64,000 nucleotides of DNA, taken from the NCBI RefSeq assembly GCF_964340395.1, contig NC_135562.1, forward strand, positions 1,590,001 through 1,654,000, in the 5' to 3' direction. Numbering within the stretch: the stretch's first letter is position 1; each line of letters begins with the position of its first letter. Below are positions 1 through 17,756 of the stretch, in pieces. The notes under the pieces are model-generated. The model did no database searches, was not told where the DNA came from, and saw nothing but the letters and a program-made list of their open reading frames with translations. Source of the DNA: Glandiceps talaboti. Lineage: Eukaryota; Hemichordata; Enteropneusta; Spengelidae. Made by a program: the position numbers and the translations under genes.

Positions 1-3000
1 TGGTAATGTGGATCGGGTAAAGTAAACCAAATATTTATATCTGAACAACAAAGTATTTATTACTGCAATATGGTGAGTCCGTAATAAATTTTCTTCAGCG
101 AAGAATGACCCAGTGCCTATTGGCGGGAAAAAACACAAATGGAAGACGATATTGAGATCGTTAGGGTTTTTTTGAAAACAGCATGTTTAGTCTGTTTAAG
201 TACTGTTTCGCTTGTGTATATTCTTTCTTTGAGATGCAAGACGCCCCACCCCCCAGCCCTGCCCACCGCATATTGGGTGGGCGAATTTCATAAAGTCATG
301 CATCTTAAACATAGAGATGACTAATTATTTTAATAGTCCCTTTCATCACTTGTGGATCCTTTCTAGTGTAATCTAGCCAAATCTTTCTCCATTTGCCAAA
401 CTAAACAAACCGAGGGGACCTTTTTTTTAGTTTAAGTACTAAAGCTTCATTTACGGTAGAAAAGATGACTATATTTGTTAAAGTTAAATAATTTTAATGG
501 AAATAGAAAAAAAATGCATTTTTGGATAAAAATCAGTCATGTGCTTGAAAATGTAAAACATCACCATGGAAACCACAACTTGAAATATAGGATCAACATA
601 AGACATGAAATAAAGTGTATTTATCTTGTCTTCATTGTGAAATATAATGGGAGAAAAATAGCCAACGAACTTGCATCTCACCCTTGAAAAATAGAATTTT
701 CTTAAATCATTTCCAAATGCTTGTTTTCATTATCATTTTATGTTTCGTTTCTAGTCGGTGTTGTTTCGGTTTCCATTATCACTATGTGTTTCGTTTCTAG
801 TCGGTGTTGTTTCGATTCAGACAGAAATATTGTTTGTACATGTTTATTTTAATAGATACTTTCTGCATGAGGTGTGAATTTCAATATCCAAGTTGTCATT
901 TATCGTTACAATTATTCGGTTCTACAACACTGGCTATTGTACGTGCTTCGGATTTACTCATAAAAAGAATAAATATGTTTATTAATATTCATGTGCGACA
1001 CTTCAAATGTGTAAATGTTTACAATCTCCGACAGATTATTTTTTCTAAACTGGTTGGGGTTAGCCACTTATGGTATTAGAAACGCAGGGAGCTTCGCTTT
1101 TAAAGCCACATATGGCTTACCACAACCCGTTTATAAAATAAAGCAAAATGGAAACTGCTGTGACTTTTAGGGTTGGGGTAATGGAAAAATACTCAAGTAT
1201 GACAGTTAACACAGGTAAGTGTTTTTCATCTCCCAGCTCGGATTTGTTATTGTAGCTGACTATTGTATCTTAAACATAGCGATAACAACCCAAAATTAAT
1301 CTACAATACATGAAGAACGAAGTTTAAATATACAAAAGCAGTTATCATACAAGAAACAATATCTCACCCTTCAAGATTATTAATGTTAAACGTTATTACA
1401 TACATTATTTAAAGTGTACCGGTAATGGGACTGTTTACCCAAGTCCATAAGGCAGTTTCAATCTAAAAATTGCTTTCAAGAAATCAGTTAAAATTAATTC
1501 ATGTCACCTCTAAAATCTAGTTTCTATGTTATATTATTAGTTGTATTGTCAAATTTTAACAATTCTTTAAATCATGTATGTTCCTTTCTAAGATAATATT
1601 ACCAACTCTTTGTCTATTTTCAATCTTCCAAATTAATAAATATAATATTCTAAAACAAATTGCAAATGTTGATATTTTAATTATCATTTTATGTTTCATT
1701 TCTATTCCGTGCTTGTTTGATTCAGATAGGAATATCGCTTGTACGTGATGTGCATATAGACACTTACTGCATGAGGTGTGAATTTCAATATCTAGTTAGT
1801 CACCTGGCATTACAATTATTCGGTTCCACAACAATGCCTATTGTATTATGCTTCGGATGTACTCATAAAAAAAGTGAATATTTTCATTAACATTCACCAG
1901 AGTGTACGCCAATAAAGAAAATCTTAGCTTTGAACTATCATTAGCAAAGGACAAAATTTACGTGAAAAAATAGTTAAGTCAAATCATATTCATAGATCTT
2001 CACGTATCCTTTTTTTACTTCACTGGCATAGTTAAGTGTTCTTCACCCCCTATTGTTGCCAAAAAGCCTTTGGGAAATCTTCAGTAATTACAAGGAGGAG
2101 GGCTGGGGAAATAACGCCCATTCCATTGCATAATATTTGCCCTTCCCCAATTCTGTTTTCTAAAAAGTTTCTCTCCCTTCGTTTTTGAATTCCTTTCTCT
2201 AAAGCATGATAAGACATGACAGCAGTTAGAAAGTAAAATGAGTTATTAAATATAACTTTCCCATAATTCAATTTTCTAAATATGCCCCCCGGGAACCGAT
2301 TGTATGCCCTTCCCATTGTATTACTAATGACCCCCTTATAAACTGGGTGTCTAAGTGGCTGACGTGTTATCGTCGAGTCATACTCTATAAACCATCCGGG
2401 TGCTGTGCCTATATCAATGAGCTGATGTCGGTTGTCAGCAGGGGCAACCGTAACATTAAAGCGAATATAGCATGATATGAGAAACTCGGCTTGATAAATT
2501 GATACCTCATAACAGGCAAGAATAAAAGAGTTGGATCAAAAATTTGTTTCCCCAGGTATCTTTAAACTACATTTTGAATACGACCTTTCCACAACAGTTA
2601 CTCTATGGCGTATTAAATGGCAGTCTCCCGACTACAAGGTCCAAGGTTCGAAAGTTTGAATCGAGGCCTTGGCAGAACGACAAGGTAATTTGAAGAAAAA
2701 AAAGAGTTGCCATAAACTTAGCGCTTACGTCAATCGGAGTTTTTACCGAAAAAAAAATTTAACCTATGATTATGCTTATAGTTTTTGTCAGGTTAAATCT
2801 AATTTGGGTCAACCCCATCCCAAATTAATAAAGAAAAAGTTACATTTTTTTATCCGACACCATTCTTTTTACCTACAAATAGGTGAATCAGGAAAACAAA
2901 TTGAAATTGTGTTTATATTTTTCTAAATGTACTCTAATTTCTTGCAATTTCCCAATGAAAATCTTGATATGATATTTGAATAGTCTAAATGGTACTGAGA

Positions 3001-4030
3001 TTTCTGTAGACATTCATAAGAGGGACATTCATTCTTTCCTTTTCACCCAGAAACTGAGCTTGGCTTTATAGATCCCCCCCCCCAAGACATATTGTATCTC
3101 AGACCGAGGTTCGCTTCCTCTGTCTGCTGAGCTATTTTTACAAAGTTCCGACTGAGTACGCACTTGTGTATGACAGTACATTGCTCAGATATTGAACATT
3201 GTTGATTGTAATCTTAACAATGCGAACTCAGGCTACAATATGACATATTTTCTGGATCCGCCTTTGAGGAAGAGTGATATTGCTATTTGTTTTTGTGTGT
3301 GATATCAGTTAAATCATACTATATGTAATGAAGCAAGGATACTAGAGGAGCGCGTTTTATCATAAACAGCTGAAAATGTTACAATGTACGTGCATTTTAA
3401 TTGTAATTTAATTTTTAATTGCTGGAAAAATGTTACCAAGTTACCAAAATCATAGTAACACTGAACCATGGAGTTATGATTGGACCCATCACAAAATGTA
3501 GAACTTGCAACATATATGTGGTACATGTATTAGCTACTGGATCATTAATATTCAGGTACAGAGCTAACGTTGAACCATATTTATGATGGACTGTTTTGCT
3601 CTGGGTTAATTGTGAATGTTGCGTGATTGGAACATTATGCGTTGATCGTTTTGTAGTAGTAGCTTTCCTCACAACTCCTCTGAGTTCAGTCATAGAGAAA
3701 AAGTTTGTTTCCTCCAAAGCAACAATATTTTTACATAATTAAACCACCCAACCTACAGATTTGACACTTCCTGTTCTCTACACGTCTATTGTGTAGCCAT
3801 GGGAACATTGATTATGCAGTATCAACAAGTATACATATTGTGTATTCCACTAGATAACTCTAAATCTAAGCTCCAAGCCAAATCAAAACCCAGGTTTAAA
3901 ATTCATTGTGTTTTCCACCACAGTTTTCTGGGTCTACATTAATTCTGCTTTATTCTGTCATTATCCACAACTATGTATTCTTGATGATACTGGTGGAGAT
4001 GGAACACTTGACACAGTGATATGTACGTAC
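1..4030. other. Intergenic, no gene recognised; diverged direct duplication
   Basis: I find no convincing exon here. A ~270 bp segment at about 720-1000 recurs in the same orientation at about 1680-1910, sharing runs such as gcatgaggtgtgaatttcaa. A short internal duplication of the motif ttctagtcggtgttgtttcg lies at 750-812. A block at 1978-2030 recurs at 5583-5635. A poly-C run lies near 3076-3083. The open frames present are short, AT-biased and unlike any family I know. Confidence 0.6.
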
Positions 4031-4194
4031 CTACGTACATACATACATACATACATACATACATACATACATACATACATACATACATACATACATACAT
4101 ACATGCATACATACATACATGCATACATGCATGCATGCATGCATGCATACATACATACATACATACATACATACATACATACATACATACATAC
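4031..4194. repeat. (ACAT)n microsatellite with ATGC interruptions
   Basis: About 40 copies of the tetranucleotide ACAT, interrupted near 4120-4147 by CATG/ATGC variants. Both strands are open because the unit has no stop in several frames; the apparent peptides (YIHT / MYVC repeats) are not genes. Confidence 0.97.
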
Positions 4195-4984
4195 GTCTTA
4201 TTAGCATACAATGTAAAATTAGTGTGAACTTAACATATACAAAGTCTAAATTTAAAATAGCTAGAAGACAGATGGTTCAGATGTATTTGTAGTAATATTC
4301 ATTGTTTTGTGTAATGTCTGTAATGTTATACCGTGTCTGAAACAAAGGTAGGTACACTATACACGGTTTGTCCACGGACAAGGAAGTATTTATGAATCAC
4401 AAGGCAGTTAAAATGTAATAATAGTTGAACTACCTTGACCCGTGACATGTTATTACCTTTATATCATTATACGGTATGATTATATGGCTGTAGTTACGAG
4501 ATTCAAATAATGTAATACCAGTTGGGTGCTATATCCCCGACAGAGTGAACGGTGAATCCAACCTTTAGGTAAATCGATGTATGGTTAATAACATAACTAA
4601 TAAAATATTGAAGTCGTTAAATACTAAAGAGAAGTTCGCATTTTCTACATTAACTTTATCATTGGTATTTGTTGCCTTTGTCGCTTGCCAAAAAATAAAT
4701 ATAACATCATTGACAGATTACGTTATAGCGTCATTATTGCTAACAACTCTATTGCAGTCTTTTTAAGAGGACTAGGTGAAGCTACTATAGAACAATTTAA
4801 CTCATTTATTGGTTTTCTACTGAAACGATCGACATTCGGACAGACTTGACAACTCGACAATAATAGTATACATGCTCACCGATCTCACTCTATAACTTTG
4901 AATGTAGTATTGATAAGGTAGAATACACCGTAGGGACCATATTCCCTGAAAATTAACATGGTATTAAAATCCCTCTAGTTTTAC

Positions 4985-5215
4985 CATATGATTACCTACA
5001 GCATGGGTTCGAACCCGCCAGGTGTCAGTTGGGTTTGATTAAATTTACCACGCTGTAAGTAAGAAGCGTGTCATTCAGTTTGACTCTACCGTACAACGCA
5101 GGTTTTCCCCGTATACTCCGGTTTCCTCCTTCACTAACACTGAACCAAAGGAGCCTATAAATGGGACTAGCTCCCGTTGGTTATCCGATAAATAAATCAA
5201 TAAAAATAAATAAAT
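4985..5215 (+). mobile_element. SINE-like fragment with pol III B-box and AATA-rich tail
   Basis: A B-box-like sequence (ggttcgaaccc at 5007-5017) is followed by about 180 bp of non-coding body and a tail of aaataaat-type repeats near 5190-5215. This is the layout of a tRNA-derived SINE. No intact A box was identified, so the head may be truncated. The body phrase cggtttcctcc is typical of short interspersed elements in marine invertebrates; that assignment comes from general knowledge, not a search. Confidence 0.45.
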
Positions 5216-6074
5216 GACAGGGGCTTTGTTTCGTGGTCTTTTGAAATAATAAAGATACTTGGGTTCACTGTTGTTGTTTTTTAGGAAATCTGTGATCGAA
5301 CCTTTAACTTTCCGGTAGAGTTAACACTATAGGCTATACTGGATTCTAATATGACTTTATTTTGATATCATGTTTTTCTCTTTTTCAGAAAGGTATATTA
5401 AGACCAATTTATTTCAATTTTAACCGACAGTTTTATTGAACAAAGTAACATCAACTGCTAAAGTTAACTAGATGACAATTAATTTATTCATAGTTTCTAC
5501 AAGTTTAGTCAAATCGGCTGCCCTTCACTTAAAGGCTAATTGTTACAATTCCCTGAAAGTCGTGTTATTTTAAACAACTCCCATCAAATCATATTCATAG
5601 ATTTTCACGTATCCTTTTTTCCTTCACTGACTCCATAAATTTGACAAAATAGTTTTGACAGCAGGGTCAATTTGTATGCCTTTCGTATATCAACTAATCA
5701 TATATTTGCATGGTTGGTTGAATGATTAAGTGGTTACTTGTATGAAAGTATAAACATTGCACTCAAATAGTGGTTTTTCTAACCTAACAATCCAAACGTT
5801 ATTAAGTACAAGAAACTATCTACTATGTATCAATCTACGTACACTCATTGAACTGTCAGTTGGTATTGACAGCTGGGATCACTTTAAAACAAGTACTTGG
5901 CGTGTAAATATATCCAGTACAGGTAAAGACGGGGAAGTCTGCAGCAAGGTGCTGTGCGTAGAAATACTCCCCCCCCCCCCAATTATCCCCCCATAGACAC
6001 AGCCAGTACTACCATCACCACCACGCCCACCACACAAGTGGTCCTGTATAAGTTATAACACTGCAGTTGTGCTA

Positions 6075-6152
6075 AAGGGAAACGTCACTCCAGGAAATAA
6101 CGATATTTTATTAGTATGAAAATACAAATGTATCCCGGAGTGGCGTTCCCCT
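6075..6152. mobile_element. Small foldback element
   Basis: Inverted arms of about 20 bp (agggaaacgtcactccagga at 6076 and its imperfect complement ending ggagtggcgttcccct at 6152) enclose a ~38 bp AT-rich loop. Nothing coding lies inside. It looks like a miniature inverted-repeat element or its hairpin remnant. Confidence 0.55.
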
Positions 6153-6285
6153 ATAACAGCACTCTTTACATTGTTAACATTCTATATCACTATAGTCTTT
6201 TTTAAAAAGCGTTTTATATCGAAAGACAACCCTCTAACTTTTAATGACTAATTACTATCATGTTAATCAATGACAAGTTTATTAA

Positions 6286-6520
6286 AGGGACACAAGGTGA
6301 GTTTATATGTTTTTGGGATGTGTTATTTTGCTGCATATTAAAATGTACTCACAGTATTCTACTTACTGATGCAAACTTTTAACCATCACTTAAAATTGAC
6401 TAAACTCAAACCTGGTATTGGATATAACTTATAAATGATCCGATGACGTAATTTATCATACGTATTAAAAATATACAGGAATTCTCTACTATGGACCCAA
6501 GAGTTTTAACAATGTCGACC
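6286..6520 (+). mobile_element. MITE family copy A (truncated)
   Basis: The segment opens with gggacacaaggtgagtttata and contains the blocks tttgctgcatat, ccatcactt, ctcaaa and gatgacgtaattta in the same order as copies at 14101-14440 (reverse orientation) and 50215-50558. The right terminal inverted repeat is not recognisable, so this copy appears truncated. Confidence 0.6.
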
Positions 6521-9500
6521 CTAAACTTTTATTTAGATATTCGAGAAAAAAATAATAAATTAAAAAGACAATATAAAACTGTTCTTCGTATAAAAAAACC
6601 ATTATTATTCGTTTGATCTTGAAATTCTAACATTTCTTTTCTGTTTCTTTCTGAAGTGTTTGCTATACATGTCACGTTCAATACGAACTTTGCAATTAGT
6701 TGAGTACATATAATGGGTCATTACATGCCGGTAAGTGTTTCTCTAACCCTTATCTAATAGATCCATGTCAATTCGTTCACCAAATGAAACGATGGTGTGA
6801 ATCTATTAAGATGGTATCATTTCATTGACATTGCAGTTGTCAAATCGATATTCTTTTTTAGATATTAAAACTAGTTTCCGTACCATCGATTAGGGTATTA
6901 TAAGGTTGTGCACTGAGAAATCTTAGGGATAGTGAGACCGGCGGGGTTGAGTTACTAAACAAGAAATAATTCAACAACTACACTATGTCTTTATTGTGTG
7001 GCTGCTAGGTTGGAACTACCTGGCAATATCTGACAAATGGTCATAAAAATACATGAGTAAATAATATACAAGTATGCAAATTAATGTTATTTGATGACGT
7101 ACGTGTATTTAGTTTACTAGATACGGAGGGTTCCAGGGTTAAGTTCAGGGTTGCTGCTAAATCATTTGAACAAATGAAGACTATGCTAATATTTGATGAC
7201 TTCGGTATGTGATCTGTGTCAAGTACAAAAATTCGGTGTGAATGGGTCCTAGCCTAAATCCAGCTTATTAGTTTTACTACTTTATCAATCTTTCTAAATC
7301 TGTACATGCAAATTAATCCTTGTAGTTCTCTGCATCACGATACAAATTTCAAGCCTGTTTCTCGAAACAGTAAACATCGACTTTTGAGAACAAGCTATAA
7401 TGATGAAGCTTGCAAGCAATGATTCGAAGTCATGATATTTGACTTCTGTTCCTCAACAGGCATGGAAGCTTTAGTTTGTGGCATTGGTAATGTAATGAAA
7501 GTTGTTGATGTTCAGCTTATAATCCTCAATGGAAATCTGGTGCAGCTTTATAGTGAAACTCATAGTTGTAGTCTGAACATAGTCACTATGTTAGGTTAGT
7601 GAACTTCATATTGTCATAAATATCTACATAAAGGCCATGGTCACTACAAATCTAAATCGTGCACCATTTATAATTATGTACCGTTGGCTGTTGTGAAGTG
7701 TTTGATAATGCAAACTAACATTTCATGGAATTATCATATGCATAACATCCAGGATGCCTTGTACGTAAATTGCCTGCAGGGAAAAGTTTCAGTGAATGAC
7801 TATGATGAATTGAGTAAAGTGGAAATTTCAACCACAGCAGTGTGGATGCAATTGCTCCTGTTTACATTTGGTTTAATACTCTGTCGCTGATATTTGCAAA
7901 CTAAATTCATCCACTTAGGATTGAAGTAAATGACCCGCGGCAATTTTGAAGACGTGCAAACAATTGACAATGATGAGTTGAGAAAACGATTTAGCACGTA
8001 GATGGTCTCCAGTGTCGTACGTATTTATACTCTCTGTGGGTAAATATTAATCAACTTCCTCCGGAACGCTGGTAGGTCTATTACGCTTCAACATACCTTT
8101 CCATTTAAAAAAAAAAAGAGAAAAACGAAATGCAGTCACCAAATCTATGTGAAATGTGTTCAATTTAAGGCTTGTGTGCTGGCATCATGATTTACATGCC
8201 AATTTATTGTTTCATAATTAAAGTTACAAAAAAAGGACAAAAGCAGATACTGAACTACCGCTATGACATAAACGCCGAGATTTTAAAAAAACTTCGAGAA
8301 AGAATTAATTTTGTTCAATTAGTTTGATCTTACATATAATCCTCTATAAATATAGTATTCGCTTAAAAAAAACTGTTTTTACTGTATTTACGAAAACCCC
8401 AACCCATTATCCGCAAAAAAAAATCGGGCAAAAAAATCACCAAGCAATATTTTGAAATATATAGAACAAAATATCAGAATTTACTCTAATTATATTTGAA
8501 ATGACCTGTACAATGAATGTGTTAACTCTGTGTGGAATATAGTTGTAAGAGGGGTAAATAATACCATTGAACCCTCTAGGAAAATGTACTTGGTAGACGC
8601 ACTGACAAAAATGTACTTGGTAAACACAATGCCAAAAATGTACTTGGTAGACTAGACATACGGACAAATGAGGGCCGCTTATTAGATATTTTGACATGTG
8701 GGTGTTTCTGGTTGTCTGTACTAGTCTTGTGGTTTGGTTTGTTTATACTTTGTTTTGTCGTGTATTCCTTTTTCCTTAAAATAAAAAAAAAATATCCTTG
8801 AAAACAAGATGGCGAAAAATTGACTTTCTGTCATACTGTCACTAGGAACGAGTTTTTTTTTATTTGAAAGGTTTTGGGTCTTTGAACTACTTTGATTTAA
8901 AGAATGTCCCTGAGGCACGTATGTCCTTAACGTCAAGAACATAATATGGAGATGAAGATTTGCATTTGTACAGTGTCATGGACCATCATTCATGACGAAC
9001 ACAGGAGAAACATACAAGAATCCGAAAAAAAATATTCACCAGGTCACGTATTACGCAAATTAGTTTTTTCAAAAAAAACTGGCAATATCCTTTAATATTA
9101 TTGCTTCCTCTACGATTTCTTTTTATTGTCGTGTATCTAGTAGCCATGTCAGAGTTATTTTCGTGTTTCTAGTAGTCGTGTCAAAGTTTGTGTTCCATGA
9201 ACTATTGGCAACACTTTGACCAACCAAACATTCCTCATTGCATTCAAACATTGCACATATCTGACGCGATATGATAAGAACAATATTATACGTACAGCCA
9301 AGATGGCAGGAAATGTCTTTTTCAACATTTCAGACGATCCATCGAATCTAAGGTTTCAAAATTATCGCGATAAGCAACTTGTAACTCTAAATCACTCTGA
9401 AGACACTTAAAGGTATGCAATGAAGGTTTTGTGTATCTGGAGAAACAACGAAATATCCAAATGATGACGTCACACTATCACCTTAATGTGTGTTTCAAAT

Positions 9501-9890
9501 GAACAGAGTATATATAACTCAATCTTTAACGTGTGTTTACTTTTAATCTTTACTGTAGGATACAACATTAACAGTAGAAATACAACAGCTTTCAGATCAA
9601 AGACACACAGATTATAAGCTTTTACATTCGAGAAATGACCAAATGTCACACAAAATCACCTTCTAACTGTATGTTATCTAATACTTCCTTCCCTTCCAAT
9701 ATTATCTCTCTCATACTCACATGAGGACAACTCTGCTTAAGATCAATGATTTATTCCCATAACATAATCAAGATACATATAAAGTTTTACTACACATGGT
9801 ATAACCAACCAAGTTGAAGAGTGAAAACGATTGCAAAAAAGACACAGCTAAAACATTGACTGGTTAGTTGGTTTTTGGGTGGGTGGGTGG

Positions 9891-10174
9891 TTGTTTGTTT
9901 GTTTGTTTGTTTGTTTGTTTGTTTGGTTGGTTGGTTGGTTGGTTGGTTGGTTGGTTGGTTGGTTGGTTGGTTGGTTGGTTGGTTGGTTGGTTGGTTGGTT
10001 GGTTGGTTGGTTGGTTGGTTGGTTGGTTGGTTGGTTGGTTGGTTGGTTGGTTGGTTGGTTGGTTGGTTGGTTGGTTGGTTGGTTGGTTGGTTGGTTGGTT
10101 GGTTGGTTGGTTGGTTGGTTGGTTGGTTGGTTGGTTGGTTGGTTGGTTGGTTGGTTGGTTGGTTGGTTGGTTGG

Positions 10175-10208
<34 letters not shown>
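9891..10208. repeat. Compound (TTTG)n(TTGG)n(TTGA)n microsatellite
   Basis: Roughly 8 TTTG units, then about 63 TTGG units, then about 8 TTGA units, nearly uninterrupted over ~318 bp. The stepwise change of one base per block suggests point mutation followed by re-expansion. The open frames (WLVG / NQPT repeats) are artefacts. Confidence 0.97.
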
Positions 10209-10651
10209 TAACTGAAATGCATCCATGGAATGTTTTTTTCATGTAGTCCCAACAAAATATTCCAAATACATGATACAGATACAAAAATTGAAATAAGTAC
10301 AAGAACCCCAAAAAGCAGAAGCATGTGGAACATCAATTGAGTTAAAGTTGTGCGTTATAGTTTCAGAAGAATGCAAGTTATTTGCTCACTTTAAACACGT
10401 TTAGCATTGCTTAAATAATATATTTTCATATTACATTTATCTGTTTGATTTACAAGCTGTTAACAGTTGCTAGTCAACCGTTGAATCATTTCTCTATTAC
10501 CAACCCTTGCTTCTGAGCATCGATAACGGTTACGTTGTGTTACAGCTAGTACTTGAAGTAACTTTTGTCAGTCACCAACAGTGTTATATTATAAAAATGG
10601 TCATTGTTAGAAGTTCCTAAAGGTTTTATAGTATGTTACAATTTGGTAAGT

Positions 10652-10665
10652 TCTACTACTACTAC

Positions 10666-10752
<87 letters not shown>

Positions 10753-10768
10753 TGTTGTTGCTGTTGTT
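10652..10768. repeat. Compound (TAC)n(TTG)n(TCG)n trinucleotide repeat
   Basis: Short TAC units, then about 16 TTG units, then about 13 TCG units and a few TTG. The CpG-bearing TCG block is unusual in this AT-rich sequence. Poly-Val, poly-Cys, poly-Arg and poly-Thr frames are by-products. Confidence 0.95.
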
Positions 10769-13733
10769 TTGTTTTGTTTTTTGGGGTGAGTTTGTTCTAT
10801 GTTATCAATCAATACCAAATACAGATCCAGATGCAAAACACTGAAGAGTTACACCCGCCTAACAGACTTCTAAAACGTAGAACATACACAATTAAATAAA
10901 TATATGCTGCATGTTTCATTCATAAAGAATGTTTTACCTACGGTTCATTGCCTCAAATATAAGTCAGCAGTATAAATGTGAAATGTTGACGTTAGTGAGT
11001 GTTAATCTATCAAACTCATTTCAATGTAATTTACGGTTGTTATTTTATCTATTAACGATTTCTCAAGTTCTTTATACATAATACGAGTACTGAAATAATG
11101 TCTACTTACAATGCAACTAACTCGAGTAGCGTGACTTTTCATATCCTGTGTTGATAGAGTTATATTTTAGCCAACAAATGTGATAATACTTACTCACAGC
11201 CCTGGATTATATACGATGACGTTAGCTGTTGTTATATACTGATAATCGGTAACCCAACGTAACATTCTCGAGTCGATGGTTTGTTTTATGTCTAACGTGT
11301 ATCCTTAATTCGTTCTTTGTGTGTTGTGCATGCGAATTGTAAGCAGTTAATTAATTAATTAATTGAACAAAAATAGATTTCAGGAACTTTCACATCATTG
11401 CATTTTATCTTCATCAATATCTTAGACACTAGTTTAATTACTATTTGCCCAGTGTATTGATCATAGCATTGATGTTCCACATTAATAGATAATTAGTTAC
11501 TATCTCCTATCTATCACACCAGTTTGAACGTGATCTCACGATACAAACAAAACCTGCCTTATAAGGAACACTATAACTTTACAATACCAGACTAAAACTA
11601 ATCCTGCCCAATTGAAAACATGCTCTCGGTACAGAACACCAAAGGAAATTGCAAGATTTAGTTATTTTGCTCATTTTCTGACTACATATAGTGAAATAAT
11701 AACCTCACATTATAAGCTTTCCCCATGTACCCTTGAATGTTTATATCAAATCTTTGTTTTGTTGTATCTTGTCATGGTTTTAATTTATAGTCGTGTTTTA
11801 ATCCATTACCCAATATACTAATTTAGATTTAGACTTATTGAGTAGTTTAAAACTACTTTGTTGTGTTCACGTCAATGTCATGTTTCTAGTTTTCGTGTAT
11901 TGTTCTCAGTTTCCAGTTTATGATATTACTAAAAGCTTATTACTCTGTATTGAATGACTATATAATCATCATGATCATTTCTGTGTTCAATAAAGTATTA
12001 TTAAAAGAAGCAACGGAAGATGTTGTCTATTTAGTAAGCCAATAAAGTTGATAATCTTTAATGGAATCTAGATAACATTTTAATTTGATTCATGAATAAG
12101 ATTTAATCTTCATATACTTGTACATATACTGGTCGATTTAAGCTTACAATTCACATGTCAAGGACAACGTGACCTCCAACGATGAATGATAACGTGTTTA
12201 ACGGATGTAGACTATCGTGGTCGTAAGTGCCACAGCCGGAAAGGACTCTGCAGGACTTGAGCATCACGTGACCTTTTAATCTGTACAATCTGAATCAGAT
12301 TTCTACATAAAATCTGGACAAATACCTTAATTCAATATAACTGTGATATTACATTGTGTGGGTAAATATGATGTATTATCTTATATATGCCAGTATAACA
12401 AAATTATAACACAGGGTCTCAACGGTTATTTCACTTAGACTATTGTCAACTATGTATTGCATTGAAGGAAAAGAAACTATATGCTTTCAGAGAACACCTT
12501 TAATAAGTTAGTTCTTACTGGGGGAGGGGGAGGGGGTTCTTATCGACATTAAAGTTGTTTGCCAAGATTAAAAACAGACTACACTAGTGATATTAAATAG
12601 AACAGACTTTCGTATACGATATAAAGTATGAGGCCTGATTGCACGGCAGTACCAGCAAAGCAACCCAATTTGAAACATTATCAGTACACAATATTATATA
12701 CTGTATATAGCTAATCTTAGTCACTAACATTCACAAAGACTACATATTCTCAACTAAAGAAGGGGCATTTTAATAGAAACATTAATCATAGCATACATTA
12801 TTATGTTTTTGTTTTGTTTTGTTTTGTCATTACTTTTTTCTGAAATATGTTTGTATTAGCTTAAGCTTACATGTAGCTGTATTTTCCAAACACAAAATAC
12901 ACTAATGAGTAATCTGACATATGTTCTTGGCAATGTCACAGATTTGACAATTTGGCTTATAGAGATTTCAGTTTGGCGCCCTCTATTGTTGGGTTCGATA
13001 GTTAACACTACAAACAGATAGATAACAATATATAAATGTAGGTTTCAGTTACTGCTATACAGTGAATTTTATTGCCTTCTAGGTTTCAAGCGGTCCATTA
13101 AATTCATGTGGACATGCTTATAAATCATTTAAAAGTATCAACAAAGAACGAAGCCGCATATCCTCCGGCTCTTAGAGTTGCCATCGGTAAATATATTAAT
13201 TAAGCACATAGGGTAAATCAACGTTATGTACTCTAATAGGCCTACTACTGTCCACTCACCAGGTAATTTAGTAAAGAAGGTTGGCATAGGACTCTGTAAA
13301 GGAATTGTTTTGGTAGGATTTGATAGGATATTGTTGAACTTCACCAGTGGTTATTTACTTGTCGATATGGAATTAATAATGGGGAACTACATATTATGCT
13401 GAACAGTGTTCACTCATTGCAGTTGATATATATTAACGTTATGCTAGGGAGTATTACCTATAATCTATATGTTACTGGATATAAACAAAAATGAAGGTAA
13501 AAAATAGGTTCATTATTTTATTCATCAGGTCAAGAAATATTCGTGTACTGACATGCCTGTATTCCACATAATATTCATAATCGGATTCATATGTTAATAT
13601 CAAATCGAAAGAGAAATGTGATAAACTGATTGGCTAACAAAGACGCACCCAATCTCAGATCTACATCGAGGATTTAACTCCTGTTCACTTTCCTGTCAAC
13701 CTGATTGTGATTTCACTCTACAAGAAATACAAA
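10769..13733. other. Intergenic, upstream of the calmodulin-like gene
   Basis: I see no exon. The DNA is AT-rich with short simple runs (ttaattaatt near 11348, gttttgtttt near 12810, a G-rich patch near 12521-12536). The 5' end of the calmodulin-like transcript should lie in the last few hundred bases. An inverted CCAAT (attgg) occurs at 13629-13633, but no clear TATA box was placed. Confidence 0.5.
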
Positions 13734-17260
<3,527 letters not shown>

Positions 17261-17423
17261 CACCCTTTGATATATACTGATACTGAAAATGAAGTATGGC
17301 ATACAATTTACACTACCAATCATATTTTTCTTTGTATGCTAGCCTAATGTATGTTTTACTACAACATGCTCAAACTATGACAGAATGCAACCAATCAACT
17401 TCTGTCAATTAACTTCAAGATTT

Positions 17424-17429
17424 AATAAA
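17424..17429 (+). terminator. Poly(A) signal of the calmodulin-like gene
   Basis: AATAAA lies 164 nt after the stop codon. It is the first canonical hexamer downstream and a plausible end of the 3' UTR. Confidence 0.7.
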
Positions 17430-17567
17430 AGTATAACAACTATCATCCCAACTGTATTAGATATAGCCGATATTAAATGAACAGTTATATGATCATCAAA
17501 AGTAATGATTATGTATATTACTCTTCTGTGTCACCTGCAAACGTGATTTGATGGGAGAGAGAGAACG

Positions 17568-17756
17568 GGTGAGTGAGTGAGTGAGTGAGTGAGTGAGTGA
17601 GTGAGTGAGTGAGTGAGTGAGTGAGTGAGTGAGTGAGTGAGTGAGTGAGTGAGTGAGTGAGTGAGTGAGTGAGTGAGTGAGTGAAAGAGAGTGAGAGAGA
17701 GAGAGTCTGACAGACAGACAGACAGACAGACAGAGAGACAGACAGACAGACAGACA
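17568..17756. repeat. (GTGA)n followed by (CAGA)n microsatellite
   Basis: About 28 GTGA units, a GA-rich bridge, then about 12 CAGA units. It separates the calmodulin-like gene from a facing orphan transmembrane exon. Confidence 0.97.

Larger units (their letters stand above)
4195..9890. other. Intergenic; SINE-like and foldback fragments, no gene
   Basis: No exon was recognised. The stretch contains a tRNA-derived SINE-like sequence (about 4985-5215), a small foldback (6075-6152), a MITE copy (6286-6520) and a three-fold 27-bp direct repeat with the core aaaatgtacttggta at 8580-8655. A poly-C run at 5969-5978 ends an uninformative open frame. A short imperfect duplication of the phrase gtgt(a/t)tctagtag lies at 9130-9180. 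Confidence 0.55.

Noticed and set aside
139-324. 61-codon frame with a hydrophobic stretch
   Set aside because: Short, no family resemblance, no splice or promoter context; AT-rich DNA yields such frames by chance.
3088-3137. tRNA gene on the minus strand (tagctcagcagac with a downstream cgaacc)
   Set aside because: Only an A-box-like run is present; the B box is poor and no cloverleaf can be drawn. At most a SINE fragment.
5757-5996. 79-codon frame ending VLCVEILPPPP
   Set aside because: It terminates in a poly-C run and shows no recognisable domain; considered as an Ig/EGF exon but the evidence was too thin.
9790-10311. Long NQPT / WLVG repeat frames on both strands
   Set aside because: They are translations of the (TTGG)n microsatellite, open in several frames at once.
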